NCBI GenBank assembly: GCA_022484565.1
Contig: JAKVKZ010000001.1
Coordinates: forward strand, 1 to 64,000
Length of the DNA stretch: 64,000 nt
Source of the DNA: Muribaculaceae bacterium
Lineage (GTDB): Bacteria; Bacteroidota; Bacteroidia; Bacteroidales; Muribaculaceae
Direction of reading: 5' to 3'
Below the pieces are notes generated by a model that ran no database searches, was not told the origin of the DNA, and saw only the letters and a list, made by a program, of their open reading frames with translations. Positions 46,479 through 56,300 of the stretch are shown piece after piece. The translations under genes and the position numbers were made by a program. Within the stretch, counting starts at the first letter, position 1, and each line of letters starts with the position of its first letter.

Positions 46479-47156
46479 TTATTTGGGAACTGGATAATGA
46501 ATATTTTTGTTCCATAAAGCGGCTGCATGAGTGCGGAATGCCTTTGGAGCGCTGAGCATTGCAGCGTCCATGGTGTAGTTGCCTCCGTCATATTTTGCTT
46601 TGCCATTTTCATCTGTGCCAATCCATGCTTTTGTGGTACCGCGAAGTGCATATTTTTTTGTACCCTCGTGCATGTTAATCTTCATTTCGGCTGGGCCAAT
46701 ATCACCACGGCACATTTTGCGATAGATTATCCAAACTTCAGCAATACCATTATTATTCAGGTCAGTTATGCTTAATGCGTCAGGCAAAAACTTCGCAAAG
46801 AGGTCGCAACTGCAATCAGCAACGTAATCGTAGATGCACCAAGTTTTTGTGGCGGAATTGCCGGATAGAATATAGTGATAGGCAAAAAGTTCCGCATCGT
46901 TGTTGTCCTTGTCGGAGTGTGGAAATTTGTCGTTTTTTTCGATGCCAGTCTCGCTCATGACCACAAGATTCTTACCAAGGCGGTCAATCCATGAGAATGC
47001 GCTGACGAATTTACCTTCAAAGCTAATTCCATCGGGAATGTCAGCTGAATTGACGGCATGTGCAGCAATGCTGCGATGGGACTTGGCAGCGGCATCAGAA
47101 TTTGTGATGCAGATTGAAAACATCACAAGAAATATCAGACAAAAAGTTTTTTTCAT
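46479..47156 (-). CDS. Exported protein, family C copy 2
   Basis: A 225-residue exported protein with signal peptide (CLIFLVMFSICITNSDAAAK). The ATG at 47156 is used because the open frame upstream would put the signal peptide 18 residues inside and run through the predicted promoter. It parallels copy 1: GKFVSAFSWIDRLGKNLVVM, AELFAYHYILSGNSATKTWC, ITDLNNNGIAEVWIIYRKM and MKINMHEGTKKYALRGTT. Its acidic loop has NNN where copy 1 has DGD. It is the first gene of the seven-gene run and lies behind a good promoter. Confidence 0.75.
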   Translation of the reverse strand: MKKTFCLIFLVMFSICITNSDAAAKSHRSIAAHAVNSADIPDGISFEGKFVSAFSWIDRLGKNLVVMSETGIEKNDKFPHSDKDNNDAELFAYHYILSGNSATKTWCIYDYVADCSCDLFAKFLPDALSITDLNNNGIAEVWIIYRKMCRGDIGPAEMKINMHEGTKKYALRGTTKAWIGTDENGKAKYDGGNYTMDAAMLSAPKAFRTHAAALWNKNIHYPVPK

Positions 47157-47179
47157 GGGCTTATGATAATTCTTTGGTG

Positions 47180-47211
47180 TAAAAATACTAACTATAAATG
47201 AAGTAAGCAAA
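47180..47211 (-). promoter_or_regulatory. Promoter for the seven exported-protein genes
   Basis: Minus strand TTTG (47211-47208), 20 nt, TATTTTTA (47187-47180), which matches TAnnTTTG except for the last base. It lies 23 nt before the ATG at 47156. Confidence 0.6.
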
Positions 47212-47260
47212 TTTTTGGCGGCCTAAATGAGGACAGTGGATATAAGTAATTTCGATTAAA

Positions 47261-47320
47261 ACCGAAAAATAATATAAGATTTTTCGGTTTCATACGAAAA
47301 ATATCATGAAATTTTTCGGT
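47261..47320. repeat. Two adjacent ACCGAAAAAT-type palindromes
   Basis: ACCGAAAAAT (47261-47270) and ATTTTTCGGT (47279-47288) are perfect inverted repeats. A second, slightly imperfect pair, CGAAAAAT (47295-47302) and ATTTTTCGGT (47311-47320), follows. They lie between the divergent minus-strand operon and the plus-strand cell-wall locus. The remainder of 47212-47532 shows no gene I can support. Confidence 0.75.
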
Positions 47321-47532
47321 GTTAGCGGGAATGAGGGCGGAAAAACGAAAGCGCTGGATGCTGTTGGATGAAGAAGTCTATTTTGGGAAAGTTCAAGATG
47401 CAAATAGAATTTTTTGATTTTTGAAGATTATTCATCGGTACAAAAAGGTAAAAGATAGGAAGGTTTGAAAGGGGAAAAATGGGTTGACGCGACAGTGATA
47501 AAATTAGGATAAATAAAAAATTGCGCCTAAAT

Positions 47533-47564
47533 GCTTGCAGATTCAAAGCAATACATTAACTTTG
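47533..47564 (+). promoter_or_regulatory. Promoter for the PD40 protein/amidase pair
   Basis: CTTG (47533-47536), 20 nt, TAACTTTG (47557-47564): a good -33/-7 pair. The leader to the ATG at 47644 is about 70 nt and includes a small TGCCG/CGGCA hairpin. Confidence 0.7.
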
Positions 47565-47643
47565 TACGATGAAAAGCTAAAACATGCCGGACCGCTCGGC
47601 ATAAGAGACAACGAAATATAAAACAACTAATTATCACAATAAC

Positions 47644-48543
47644 ATGAGAAGATTATTACTTTTCTTGGCAACTTGTTTGCCTCTGTTGGCAATAGCACAG
47701 GGAGTAACGATTACGAGCACAGAGCCTCTACTTGCAGACTTTGGCAGTGCTGCGTATTACCCTGTATTGAGCGCTGACGGACAAAAATTGCTGTTCACAG
47801 GCGAGAATCAGCAAGGTCTTAACCTTTACAATTTCAGTGACCAGAAAGTTACTGAAATAACCACTGCGGAACGTGCCGGATTCGGGGCACAGTTTGGTAA
47901 AGACGGGCGAATCTACTACACGACGCAGAAACGTGTGGATGGACTTTGCTACCGTAGCGCAATGAGCTATGACGCAGTCACAAAATCAACTTCCACAATA
48001 GTAGCCGACCAGCGCATATTGCAAATGCCATGTATGGTGAATGGCGGAGCCGTTGTGAAATCGACAAAAGGCACAATCACAACTTCGGGTGTGAAGGACA
48101 AAGGGACCTACGTCTATACCAAAGGCTCGAAAGTGATTGTAGTGAAGAACGGCGTGGAGAAATCTTATTCACCAGTTGAATCGTATGCAGGTTATCTTTG
48201 GGCTTCATTATCACCTGATGGACAGAAAGTTATGTTCTTTGCAGCAGGTAAAGGCATCGTAGTGATGGACCTTAACGGCAATGTGCTGGCGCAACTTGGC
48301 AAATATGAAATACCTTGCTGGCTTGGCAACAATTATATTGTAGCCCAGAATTCCAAAGATGACGGTTATACTTACACATCATCGCAAATAGTACTTATGA
48401 AGGCCGACGGAAGCAATTTCAAGGCACTCACCGCTCCTGAATCGATGACTATGCAGCCAACTACTGATGCAGCAGGCGACAAGATTGTCTATACAAATGC
48501 TGAAGGCCAGCTTTATCTTATGAAAGTAAACATTAACGAATAA
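47644..48543 (+). CDS. Exported PD40/TolB-like beta-propeller protein
   Basis: A 299-residue protein with signal peptide (LLFLATCLPLLAIAQGVT). The mature part is made of repeated WD40-like (PD40) strands: YPVLSADGQKLLFTGENQQG, LWASLSPDGQKVMFFAAGKG and TTDAAGDKIVYTNAEGQLYL. Each has the DG.K..FT core of TolB-type propellers. It probably acts in the periplasm or at the surface as a protein- or glycan-contacting propeller. It lies 11 nt before the amidase gene and shares its promoter, so a role in cell-wall turnover is inferred. Confidence 0.82.
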   Translation: MRRLLLFLATCLPLLAIAQGVTITSTEPLLADFGSAAYYPVLSADGQKLLFTGENQQGLNLYNFSDQKVTEITTAERAGFGAQFGKDGRIYYTTQKRVDGLCYRSAMSYDAVTKSTSTIVADQRILQMPCMVNGGAVVKSTKGTITTSGVKDKGTYVYTKGSKVIVVKNGVEKSYSPVESYAGYLWASLSPDGQKVMFFAAGKGIVVMDLNGNVLAQLGKYEIPCWLGNNYIVAQNSKDDGYTYTSSQIVLMKADGSNFKALTAPESMTMQPTTDAAGDKIVYTNAEGQLYLMKVNINE

Positions 48544-48554
48544 CAGTCCCGAAA

Positions 48555-50951
48555 ATGAAAAAGATATTATTGACCATTGCTACAGCAATGATGGCTATCG
48601 GTGCTTATGCCGCCCAGCCAAGCGATGTACACATATATATTAATCCGGGACATGGCGGTCACGACAGTGACGACCGTAATGTGGTGATAGAACCATTCTC
48701 ATCGGGCGACCCAAATGGATATTGGGAATCGAATTCAAACCTTGCCAAAGGCTTGGATATGCGCGATATACTTCAGTCACGCGGATTTAAAGTGACAATG
48801 TCACGCGTAACCAACACTTCCGATGACGACCTTGGGCTTGAGACAATAGGCTATCTTGCCAACAACAGCGGTGCCGATATTTTCCTCGCTATCCACAGCA
48901 ACGCAACTGGTAATGCAAGCAGGGTGAATTTTCCTATAGGCTTGTATAGAGGATACTCGGGCAAACCTCAAGTTGCCAAATCGGATGTGCTTGCCAATAT
49001 GCTACAGCCATATTTGCTGAGCAACCAGGCAACAGTGTGGACAAGTACTACGCCAAGCACATACGGTGACTGGACATTCTATCCTGATTGGGGAACTCAG
49101 GGGCTTGGCGTGCTTCGCGTGCTCACCATCCCGGGAATGCTTTCAGAAGGTTCGTTCCACGATTACATACCAGAGACCTACAGGCTAATGAACAATGATT
49201 TCTGCTGGCTTGAAGCATGGCACTTCGTGAAGATGATTGACCAATATTTCAGTATTCCTAAATACACAGTAGGTAATCTTGCCGGTTGCATCACCGATTC
49301 CCGCATACTTCGCGATAAGGATTATATAATGTACGGGCGCGATAAACTCAATCCTCTTATGGGAGCAAAAGTTACTCTTCAAAACTCCGATAGCACAGTA
49401 GTGGCAACATATACCACCGACTCGCTTTATAATGGCTATTACATTTTCAAAATGATGACGCCAGGCAAATATCGTATTAAAGTGAATGCAAACGACCATT
49501 ATAACGTAGCCCAAGATGTGCAGATTGTTGCTGACACCACAATGTATGCCAACATCGGCATGAACCGCATCCGTAACACAGCACCTGAGGTGGTAAGTTA
49601 CTCACCAGTGTGGAACGACGGCGATAGCGCAGTGCTTTGCAACATACCGATTACCATGACATTCAATTGGGATATGGATACTGAATCGGCAGAGAAGGCG
49701 TTTACTATCACTCCATCCGTGAAAGGTACATTCACATGGGAAGATACAAATTATAAGATGGTATTTACTCCTGACGAACCGTATCAGGCCAACACCAAAT
49801 ACACTGTCACACTTGCCAAGAGTGCAATGCACGGAGGCGGAACTCCGATGAGAAATGACGTGACTTTCAGTTTCACAACCGACAGTCGCAGATTCCTCGA
49901 TGTGATAGGCCAATTCCCTAACGATGGCGAGAATGTGCATTATTCGGGTGCAGCAATTGATATTCGTTGCGACAGGCCAATCAATGCCACTCCGATATTC
50001 AGTCAGATAACGTTGACTGATTCAGCCGGCAATGAAGTGGCGTTCAACAAACGAGGAATGACTAATAACAAGACGACCGGCAGTTACGGGTTCATTCGTC
50101 TGCCGATACTGAGCAAACTCACTGTTGGCGCTACCTACACACTGTCCTTTGACGGTGCAATTGCAGATTATAACGGCATCAAACTTGAAAATCCGATTGT
50201 GGCAAAATTCAAAGCCATTGATGCCAGTGCTGCCAAGAACGGCACAGTGGTGGCTAACTTCGAGGATGCAACACAATACACTCTAAACACCAGCGAGAGC
50301 ACTAATTACAAATCCGCCGTTGTCTCCAACAACACTACCTACAAACTCTTCGATTCAAAGAGCATGCTTCTCAACTACACTTTCACCGGCACATCGGACG
50401 GCGTGATAAGTTTCAATACTTCCGCTCCTACAGAGACGTTTACTTCAAATGACTATCTTGGAGCGCACATCTATGGCGATGTGAACGGAAACAAAGTTGT
50501 GGCAGAATTGAGTGCTGACGGAGAAAAGGTATTAGTCCCTATTTGCGATGTCACATTCGATGGCTGGAAATATGTCACAGCACCTCTTACTTCGCTTACT
50601 GCCAATAAGGCATACAAGCTAACAGGAATAAGGCTTATACAGACAGCCTCGCCAATGAGCACTACTGGCAAGATATATTTCGACAACTTTATCAAGTCGA
50701 ACACTGGCGGTGTGAACAAGGTGGCTGTGTCGGGACTCAAAGTATTCCCAAGTCCAGCGGCTTCTGTAATAAGTGTGACTGCTGATAAGAAAGTGGAAGG
50801 TTTGCAACTTATAGGCAACAACGGCGTAGTCGTTGCACAGTCTGACGCATCAAGCATTAATGTCGAGGGAGTTGCCAATGGTGCATATCTTCTCCGCATT
50901 AAGGTAGCCGACGGCTTTGCAATCAGCAAAGTTGTAGTGGCTCATAAGTAA
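48555..50951 (+). CDS. N-acetylmuramoyl-L-alanine amidase with T9SS sorting tail
   Basis: A 798-residue exported enzyme. After a signal peptide (ATAMMAIGAYAAQPSD) comes an amidase-3 domain: YINPGHGGHDSDDRNVV with the first zinc His, ADIFLAIHSNATGN with another zinc His, and IPGMLSEGSFHDY with the catalytic Glu. A carboxypeptidase-regulatory-like segment (AKVTLQNSDSTVVATYTTDS), bacterial Ig-like domains and a carbohydrate-binding-like region follow. The last about 75 residues (LKVFPSPAASVISVTADKKV...NGAYLLRI) match the type IX secretion type A sorting signal. It is likely to cut the bond between MurNAc and the stem peptide at or outside the cell surface. Confidence 0.88.
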   Translation: MKKILLTIATAMMAIGAYAAQPSDVHIYINPGHGGHDSDDRNVVIEPFSSGDPNGYWESNSNLAKGLDMRDILQSRGFKVTMSRVTNTSDDDLGLETIGYLANNSGADIFLAIHSNATGNASRVNFPIGLYRGYSGKPQVAKSDVLANMLQPYLLSNQATVWTSTTPSTYGDWTFYPDWGTQGLGVLRVLTIPGMLSEGSFHDYIPETYRLMNNDFCWLEAWHFVKMIDQYFSIPKYTVGNLAGCITDSRILRDKDYIMYGRDKLNPLMGAKVTLQNSDSTVVATYTTDSLYNGYYIFKMMTPGKYRIKVNANDHYNVAQDVQIVADTTMYANIGMNRIRNTAPEVVSYSPVWNDGDSAVLCNIPITMTFNWDMDTESAEKAFTITPSVKGTFTWEDTNYKMVFTPDEPYQANTKYTVTLAKSAMHGGGTPMRNDVTFSFTTDSRRFLDVIGQFPNDGENVHYSGAAIDIRCDRPINATPIFSQITLTDSAGNEVAFNKRGMTNNKTTGSYGFIRLPILSKLTVGATYTLSFDGAIADYNGIKLENPIVAKFKAIDASAAKNGTVVANFEDATQYTLNTSESTNYKSAVVSNNTTYKLFDSKSMLLNYTFTGTSDGVISFNTSAPTETFTSNDYLGAHIYGDVNGNKVVAELSADGEKVLVPICDVTFDGWKYVTAPLTSLTANKAYKLTGIRLIQTASPMSTTGKIYFDNFIKSNTGGVNKVAVSGLKVFPSPAASVISVTADKKVEGLQLIGNNGVVVAQSDASSINVEGVANGAYLLRIKVADGFAISKVVVAHK

Positions 50952-50970
50952 GGAAAACTATTCTTTTCGC

Positions 50971-51004
50971 GGCGTTCCAGCATAAAAATCGATGCTGGAA
51001 CGCC
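50971..51004 (+). terminator. Terminator after the amidase
   Basis: GGCGTTCCAGCAT (50971-50983) and ATGCTGGAACGCC (50992-51004) form a perfect 13-bp stem with an 8-nt loop, 20 nt after the stop. The tail AGAATAATTTT is only moderately T-rich. Confidence 0.75.
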
Positions 51005-51030
51005 CGTGAGAGAATAATTTTAAGAAAAAT

Positions 51031-51062
51031 ATTGAAAAATAAATAATAATTTCATACTTTTG
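51031..51062 (+). promoter_or_regulatory. Promoter for the amino-sugar kinase gene
   Basis: ATTG (51031-51034), 20 nt, TACTTTTG (51055-51062). The leader to the ATG at 51119 is about 50 nt. Confidence 0.75.
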
Positions 51063-51118
51063 CTAATTAAAAATTCGGGAAAATTTAAAAGAATTAACCC
51101 CACCTTGAAACATCAGGC

Positions 51119-51955
51119 ATGAAAATAATAGCAGATAGTAGTTCTACTCGTACGGAATGGTCGCTGGTTGACGGCGGAACCATAGTTGAGCATGCGTTTA
51201 CTGAAGGTCTGAATCCGTTCTTTCAGTCTCGGAGAGAAATCAGCCACAGTGTAAGGCTTGAATTGCCAGAGGCCTTTTTCAAGCGCAGATGGGACCATGT
51301 TCATTTCTATGGTGCAGGATGTACGAATGTGGAGAAAAAGAAAATTGTGTCGGCATCACTGATAGCACAATTTAAAACGCCGGTAACCGTAGAAAGCGAT
51401 TTGCTTGGTGCCGCGCGAGGATTATTCATTCATCAATCAGGTATAGCTTGTATTCTTGGGACTGGTTCCAACTCTTGCCTTTACGATGGGCAAAGTATAA
51501 CTAAAAATGTGCGTTCACTTGGCTTTATCCTTGGAGATGAAGGAAGCGGGGCGGCATTAGGAAGGCATTTCACGAGCGACTGCATGAAAGATCTTGCGCC
51601 GAAAGAAATAGCCGATGAATTTTTCGATAAATTCAAGGTTACTACCGACGACATTATGGATGCAGTTTACACGAGCGCTTTCCCTAACCGGTCATTAAGC
51701 ACATTCTCGTTTTTCCTTTCCGAGCATCTTGACAATGATTATGTGTATAACTTGGTGTATAACGAGATTATGCTGTTTTTCCGTCGGAATCTGGCCCAAT
51801 ATGAATATAAGGATTATCCCGTTTGCTTTGTAGGCTCAATAGCTTGCATATATTCCGATGTACTGAAAACGGTTGCATCCAATTTCGGTGTGGAAATAAA
51901 GAAGATTGTGCGTGCTTCCATGCCGGGCATGGTGGAATATCATGCACAGGAATAA
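51119..51955 (+). CDS. BadF/BadG-type ATPase, probable amino-sugar kinase
   Basis: A 278-residue actin-fold sugar kinase. Phosphate-1 motif IIADSSSTRTEWSLVDGG lies at the N-terminus, phosphate-2 is ILGTGSNSCLYDG, and LGFILGDEGSGAALG is the family's adenosine/hinge signature. The BadF/BadG/BcrA/BcrD family in Bacteroidetes includes N-acetylglucosamine and N-acetylmuramic acid kinases (MurK type, about the same length). Context supports an N-acetylhexosamine: amidases, a SpoIID protein, an AmpG-like permease and NamZ lie nearby on the same strand. It would phosphorylate sugar released from peptidoglycan. It cannot be decided from sequence whether GlcNAc or MurNAc is the substrate. Confidence 0.82.
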   Translation: MKIIADSSSTRTEWSLVDGGTIVEHAFTEGLNPFFQSRREISHSVRLELPEAFFKRRWDHVHFYGAGCTNVEKKKIVSASLIAQFKTPVTVESDLLGAARGLFIHQSGIACILGTGSNSCLYDGQSITKNVRSLGFILGDEGSGAALGRHFTSDCMKDLAPKEIADEFFDKFKVTTDDIMDAVYTSAFPNRSLSTFSFFLSEHLDNDYVYNLVYNEIMLFFRRNLAQYEYKDYPVCFVGSIACIYSDVLKTVASNFGVEIKKIVRASMPGMVEYHAQE

Positions 51956-51997
51956 GAAGTTAAATTCATCATTATTAAATTTATAGCAATAAAAATT

Positions 51998-53053
51998 ATG
52001 AAGAATCTCATAATCAAGTCAATGCTTTTTGGGGGAGCGCTAATAATTTGTGCCGTGGCTCTGAATGCTCAAGAGCCAGCACGTAATACCGCTCCTAAGC
52101 AGGTGGTAGTAACCACCAAGACTCAAATACCTACTGGTAACCGCGATATGCAGGCACGCCGTCCGGGCGCTCAGCAGAGTTCAAATATGGGTAATGGAGC
52201 GCAAGCCGCTTCAAGTACTACTGGACATCGTGGAGGCCAAGGAGTTTCCACATCGAATCCCGGTGGACCGACTTCAGTAAGCAGATCGGGCAACGTCAAT
52301 CCGCAGAATGCAGGCAATAATTCCAATTTGACGCGCAACAGGGTGAAACCTCCACGCAATCTGCACGCTACTGAGGATAACGGAAGTGCCGTCAGCAACT
52401 CTAAAAAAACGAATACGGGCAGCAGTTTTGTAAACCGCAATAATAAGACAGTAAATGCTGGTCAAGGCAATTATGTGAGGAAGACAGAGCCAGCGCGCAA
52501 TTATTCCAAAGAGCGCCGTTTCGTAAAGGCGCCAGTGTATCAGCAAGGTCATTATCTTGCACCACCTACAAGGGCATATCGCTTGAACAATCATCCAATT
52601 TCACGCCCTTATCGTCCATCGAACTATTCTTTCCTTGCCACAGCTCCGAGAATTAATTCAGTGCTTGGTCTGTCGTTTGGCACTGCCATTGGTGCAAGCC
52701 TTACCTCGCTATACAATAATAATTATATAATTGACGGATATACCGACCAGACGATTTACCTGCGTGGAGCTTCCGAGCAGGGATATGTGTGGGACGACGC
52801 TGAGTTGAACTACAGTTCAGGCGTTCTTGTCAGTGCGCAATTCAGCTATTCTACGGAATATGATGACATATCCCGTTACAATACACTTCACTATAATCTT
52901 TGTCGGACTTATGGCGACCCTGTAGCCTTCAATTACAATGGAGGCGAAACATGTGCATCGTGGTATGGCCAAAATGGCATAGGATATGTTACGCTTGAAT
53001 ACTTCATTCAGAACGATCGTTATTACACAGTACTAAGTTACAGCAATAACTGA
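51998..53053 (+). CDS. Exported Asn/Arg-rich protein of unknown function
   Basis: A 351-residue protein with a signal peptide (LFGGALIICAVALNAQEPA). Residues 25-210 are low-complexity, basic and rich in Asn, Gly, Ser, Arg and Pro (NPGGPTSVSRSGNVNPQNAG), as in disordered cell-wall-binding regions. Residues 220-351 form a compact domain with LGLSFGTAIGASLTSLYNNN, VSAQFSYSTEYDDISRYN and YYTVLSYSNN at the end. I do not recognise the family. It follows the kinase by 42 nt and is closed by a terminator, so it belongs to the kinase transcription unit. A role as basic wall-binding protein is only a guess. Confidence 0.65.
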   Translation: MKNLIIKSMLFGGALIICAVALNAQEPARNTAPKQVVVTTKTQIPTGNRDMQARRPGAQQSSNMGNGAQAASSTTGHRGGQGVSTSNPGGPTSVSRSGNVNPQNAGNNSNLTRNRVKPPRNLHATEDNGSAVSNSKKTNTGSSFVNRNNKTVNAGQGNYVRKTEPARNYSKERRFVKAPVYQQGHYLAPPTRAYRLNNHPISRPYRPSNYSFLATAPRINSVLGLSFGTAIGASLTSLYNNNYIIDGYTDQTIYLRGASEQGYVWDDAELNYSSGVLVSAQFSYSTEYDDISRYNTLHYNLCRTYGDPVAFNYNGGETCASWYGQNGIGYVTLEYFIQNDRYYTVLSYSNN

Positions 53054-53078
53054 TTGTTTTTCCAATCAGGCATGATAA

Positions 53079-53122
53079 TAAAGGGTTTTTTCCATTTTGG
53101 TATGGAAGAAACCTTTTTTATT
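53079..53122 (+). terminator. Terminator after the Asn/Arg-rich protein gene
   Basis: GGGTTTTTTCCA pairs with TGGAAGAAACC (one G-U) across a short loop, followed by CTTTTTTATT. It starts about 30 nt after the stop. Bases 53123-53336 hold the next promoter and no gene. Confidence 0.75.
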
Positions 53123-53248
53123 GATGAATCCGTTAAGAAAAGTAAGAATATTGCACATTAATTTCTTTAAATTTGTGCTTAAATCATAAATAGTGTTTAA
53201 TTGGTGAAATCAAGTTCAACTTTGTTTTCCATAATTAAATGTTTATAT

Positions 53249-53256
53249 TAATTTTG
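53249..53256 (+). promoter_or_regulatory. -7 box for the golvesin-type amidase
   Basis: TAATTTTG is an exact -7 match 80 nt before the ATG at 53337. A TTTG lies 24 nt upstream, a little beyond the usual spacing. Confidence 0.55.
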
Positions 53257-53336
53257 TCGAATAAGTGTAAGGCCGTGCTTATTGGATTTGTCGGTTGGCC
53301 TATTGATATATAGAACTTAAAATAACAATTATCATA

Positions 53337-56300
53337 ATGCAGAATATTAAAATCATCAGGACATTAGCAGTTGTCATACTATCGGGAGTGCTTGGTTGCT
53401 TTTCAGCCATGGCTGATTCGGTGAGCGCTACCGAGAAGGCAAAAATCCAGACGGCAGTTGAATCGACAGTTCCTGCCAATATGGGCATCGGAAAGGTCAG
53501 GGTAAAGACTGTGTCGGTCGACAAAGCTTCATCCACCATATCAGTAAATCTCGGAGGTGACTATGCAGATGTTCCATTTACCCGTATGTCGGTTGATGCT
53601 CTAAAGGCTCAGATAGCAGCATCATCAGCCGAATATTCGGGCTACAATGTGAATTTAATGATTGATAGCATTGATATAAATAAGTATTTTCCGGAATATA
53701 CAGCCGTATCAAAACGTACTCATGATTTGCGTTTTATATCTCCGCTTGACCCAAGTTACAATTATTCGTCAGGACTTAATGGTTACAATATTGTAATTTG
53801 GCAAAGTCATGGTTGGTATTTTGAATCATCGCTTAACCGTTGGCAATGGCAACGTGCACGTATGTATCAGACCGTTGAGGACCTATATACCCAAAGTTAT
53901 GTGATGCCGTATCTCATGCCAATGCTTGAGAATGCCGGGGCTTACGTGTTCAGCCCTCGCGAGCGCGACACCAATATTAATGAAGTGATTGTTGACAACG
54001 ATGGCGGTAATGCTCAACTTGGTTACAAGGAGCATAACAACGGCGGAAAATGGAAAACCGGTGATTCTGTGGGCTTTGCATATAAGCGTGCCCAATATGA
54101 AGGCTATCAGAATCCTTTCCGTGAAGGCACTTTCAGATATGCTAAGACAACTAACAATTTACATAAGTATTCCACAGCACAATGGAATGCCAATATCCCT
54201 GAAGACGGTATGTATGCAGTTTACATTTCCTATAAGACAATACCCGGAAGTGTGAGTGATGCTGTATATACAATAAATTCAGCGAACGGTCAGAAAATGT
54301 TTACCGTGAATCAGCAGATGGGTGGAGGCACATGGCTTTATCTCGGTCATTATTATTTCAAGAAAGGTTTGAATAATGCGGCAGTTGAATTGTCGAATTA
54401 TTCAACTTCCGAGGGTTATGTAACGGCAGATGCTGTGAAAATAGGTGGTGGTATGGGGAATATAGCCCGCAAGGTAGAAGGCTCTTCAAACGATGAACGG
54501 TTTGACGAAGCCACCACAGATACTGGCAACAAGAGTATTAAATACGATTGGATGGTAAGCAATCATCCGCGTTACACTGAAGGAGCACGCTACTTTATGC
54601 AGTGGGCGGGAATTCCTGATACAATTTATTCACCTTTCCGTGGCGTTAACGACTATAAGGACGATTATCAGGACCGTGGCTCATGGGTCAACTATCTTGC
54701 CGGTGGTTCAGTAGTGCTTCCGCAGGCTCAGGGACTTCATATCCCAATCGACCTTTCAATGGCATTCCACAGCGATGCCGGCACTACAAAGAATGACGAT
54801 GTGATTGGTTCACTCGGCATCTATTACAGCAATCATTTCGGCAACTATAATAATGGTACTCCACGAATTCTGTCACGTGATTTCACCAACATTGTATTGA
54901 CCAACATCACAAATGACGTACGTCGTCAGTTCAAACCTGACTGGAAACGCCGTGGCATGTGGGACCAACGTTATTTCGAGGCACGTCAACCAGAAGTTCC
55001 TGCAATGCTGCTTGAACTGCTTTCGCATGAGAATTTCGCAGATATGAAATATGGGCTTGACCCAAATTTCCGCTTTACAGTAAGCCGTGCCATTTATAAA
55101 GGTATGGTACAGTTCCTTTCAAAGCGTGATGGTCATGATTACAAGATAGAACCGCTTCCAATAAATTCATTTGCCATAACTCCACTTACAGGAACAACAT
55201 TTAACCTGACATGGAAGGCAACGAAGGACACCCTTTGCGATAAGGCTGATGCAACGAGATTTGCAGTGCTTGAACGCATAGGTGACGGAGGTTTCAAGCA
55301 GATAGCACTGACATCATCGTCAAGTTACACTGTAAACATCAGCGATAACCTTGTGCATAGCTATCAGATTATTGCCATGAACGATGGTGGCAGAAGTTTT
55401 CCTTCTGAGTCACTCGCATTGGGCGTAGCAAAAGATTCAAAAGGTACAGTGATGGTAGTGAACGACTTCACGCGAGTTTCAGCACCCGATTGGTTTGATT
55501 CAGGTGAAATGGCCGGATTCTATTCAGAAAAAGACCATGGTGTGCCATACATTAAGGATATCAGCTATATAGGTCAGCAATATGAATTCCGCCGTAAATT
55601 GAAATGGACCGATGATGATGCTGCCGGATTCGGTGCCAGCCGCTCCAATTATGAAACTAAAGTGATAGCGGGCAACACATTCGATTATCCTTACATTCAT
55701 GGTGCTGCAATCATGAATGCCGGTTATTCATTCGTTTCATCAAGCGTTCAGTCGGTGTGTGACGGAGGTGTCCGTCTTGGCAACTACAAGATGGTTGACC
55801 TTATAGTGGGTAAACAGAAAGAAGTGCCTGTGGGCAGTGGTAAAGACATGCCTGCACGTTATAAGGCGTTCCCAACGTCGTTGCGTGATGCTATTTCAGC
55901 ATATTGCAAACAAGGTGGTGACATATTTGTTTCCGGAGCATTTGTTGCGTCAGATATTTGGGACCGCGACAGTGTGAATGCAGAGGAAAAGGCTTTTGCG
56001 CAAAATGTACTGGGATATAAATGGCGTGTTTGCCAGGCTGCCGTGAACGGCGAGGCATATTGTGTGCCAACAGTTTTCCAACAGCTTTTGTCTGACAAAA
56101 CCATTAGTTTCAATACTGAATTGAACAAGGACATGTACTGTGTGGAATCGCCTGATGCAATTCTGCCGTTTAACAAGAAAGTAGCTTCCACCACGCTTCG
56201 TTATAAGGAGAATAATCTGCCTGCAGCTATGGCAATGGCAACAAATTATAAGACTTACGTTATGGGCTTCCCGTTTGAGACTATAAAGGACGGGGCAGTG

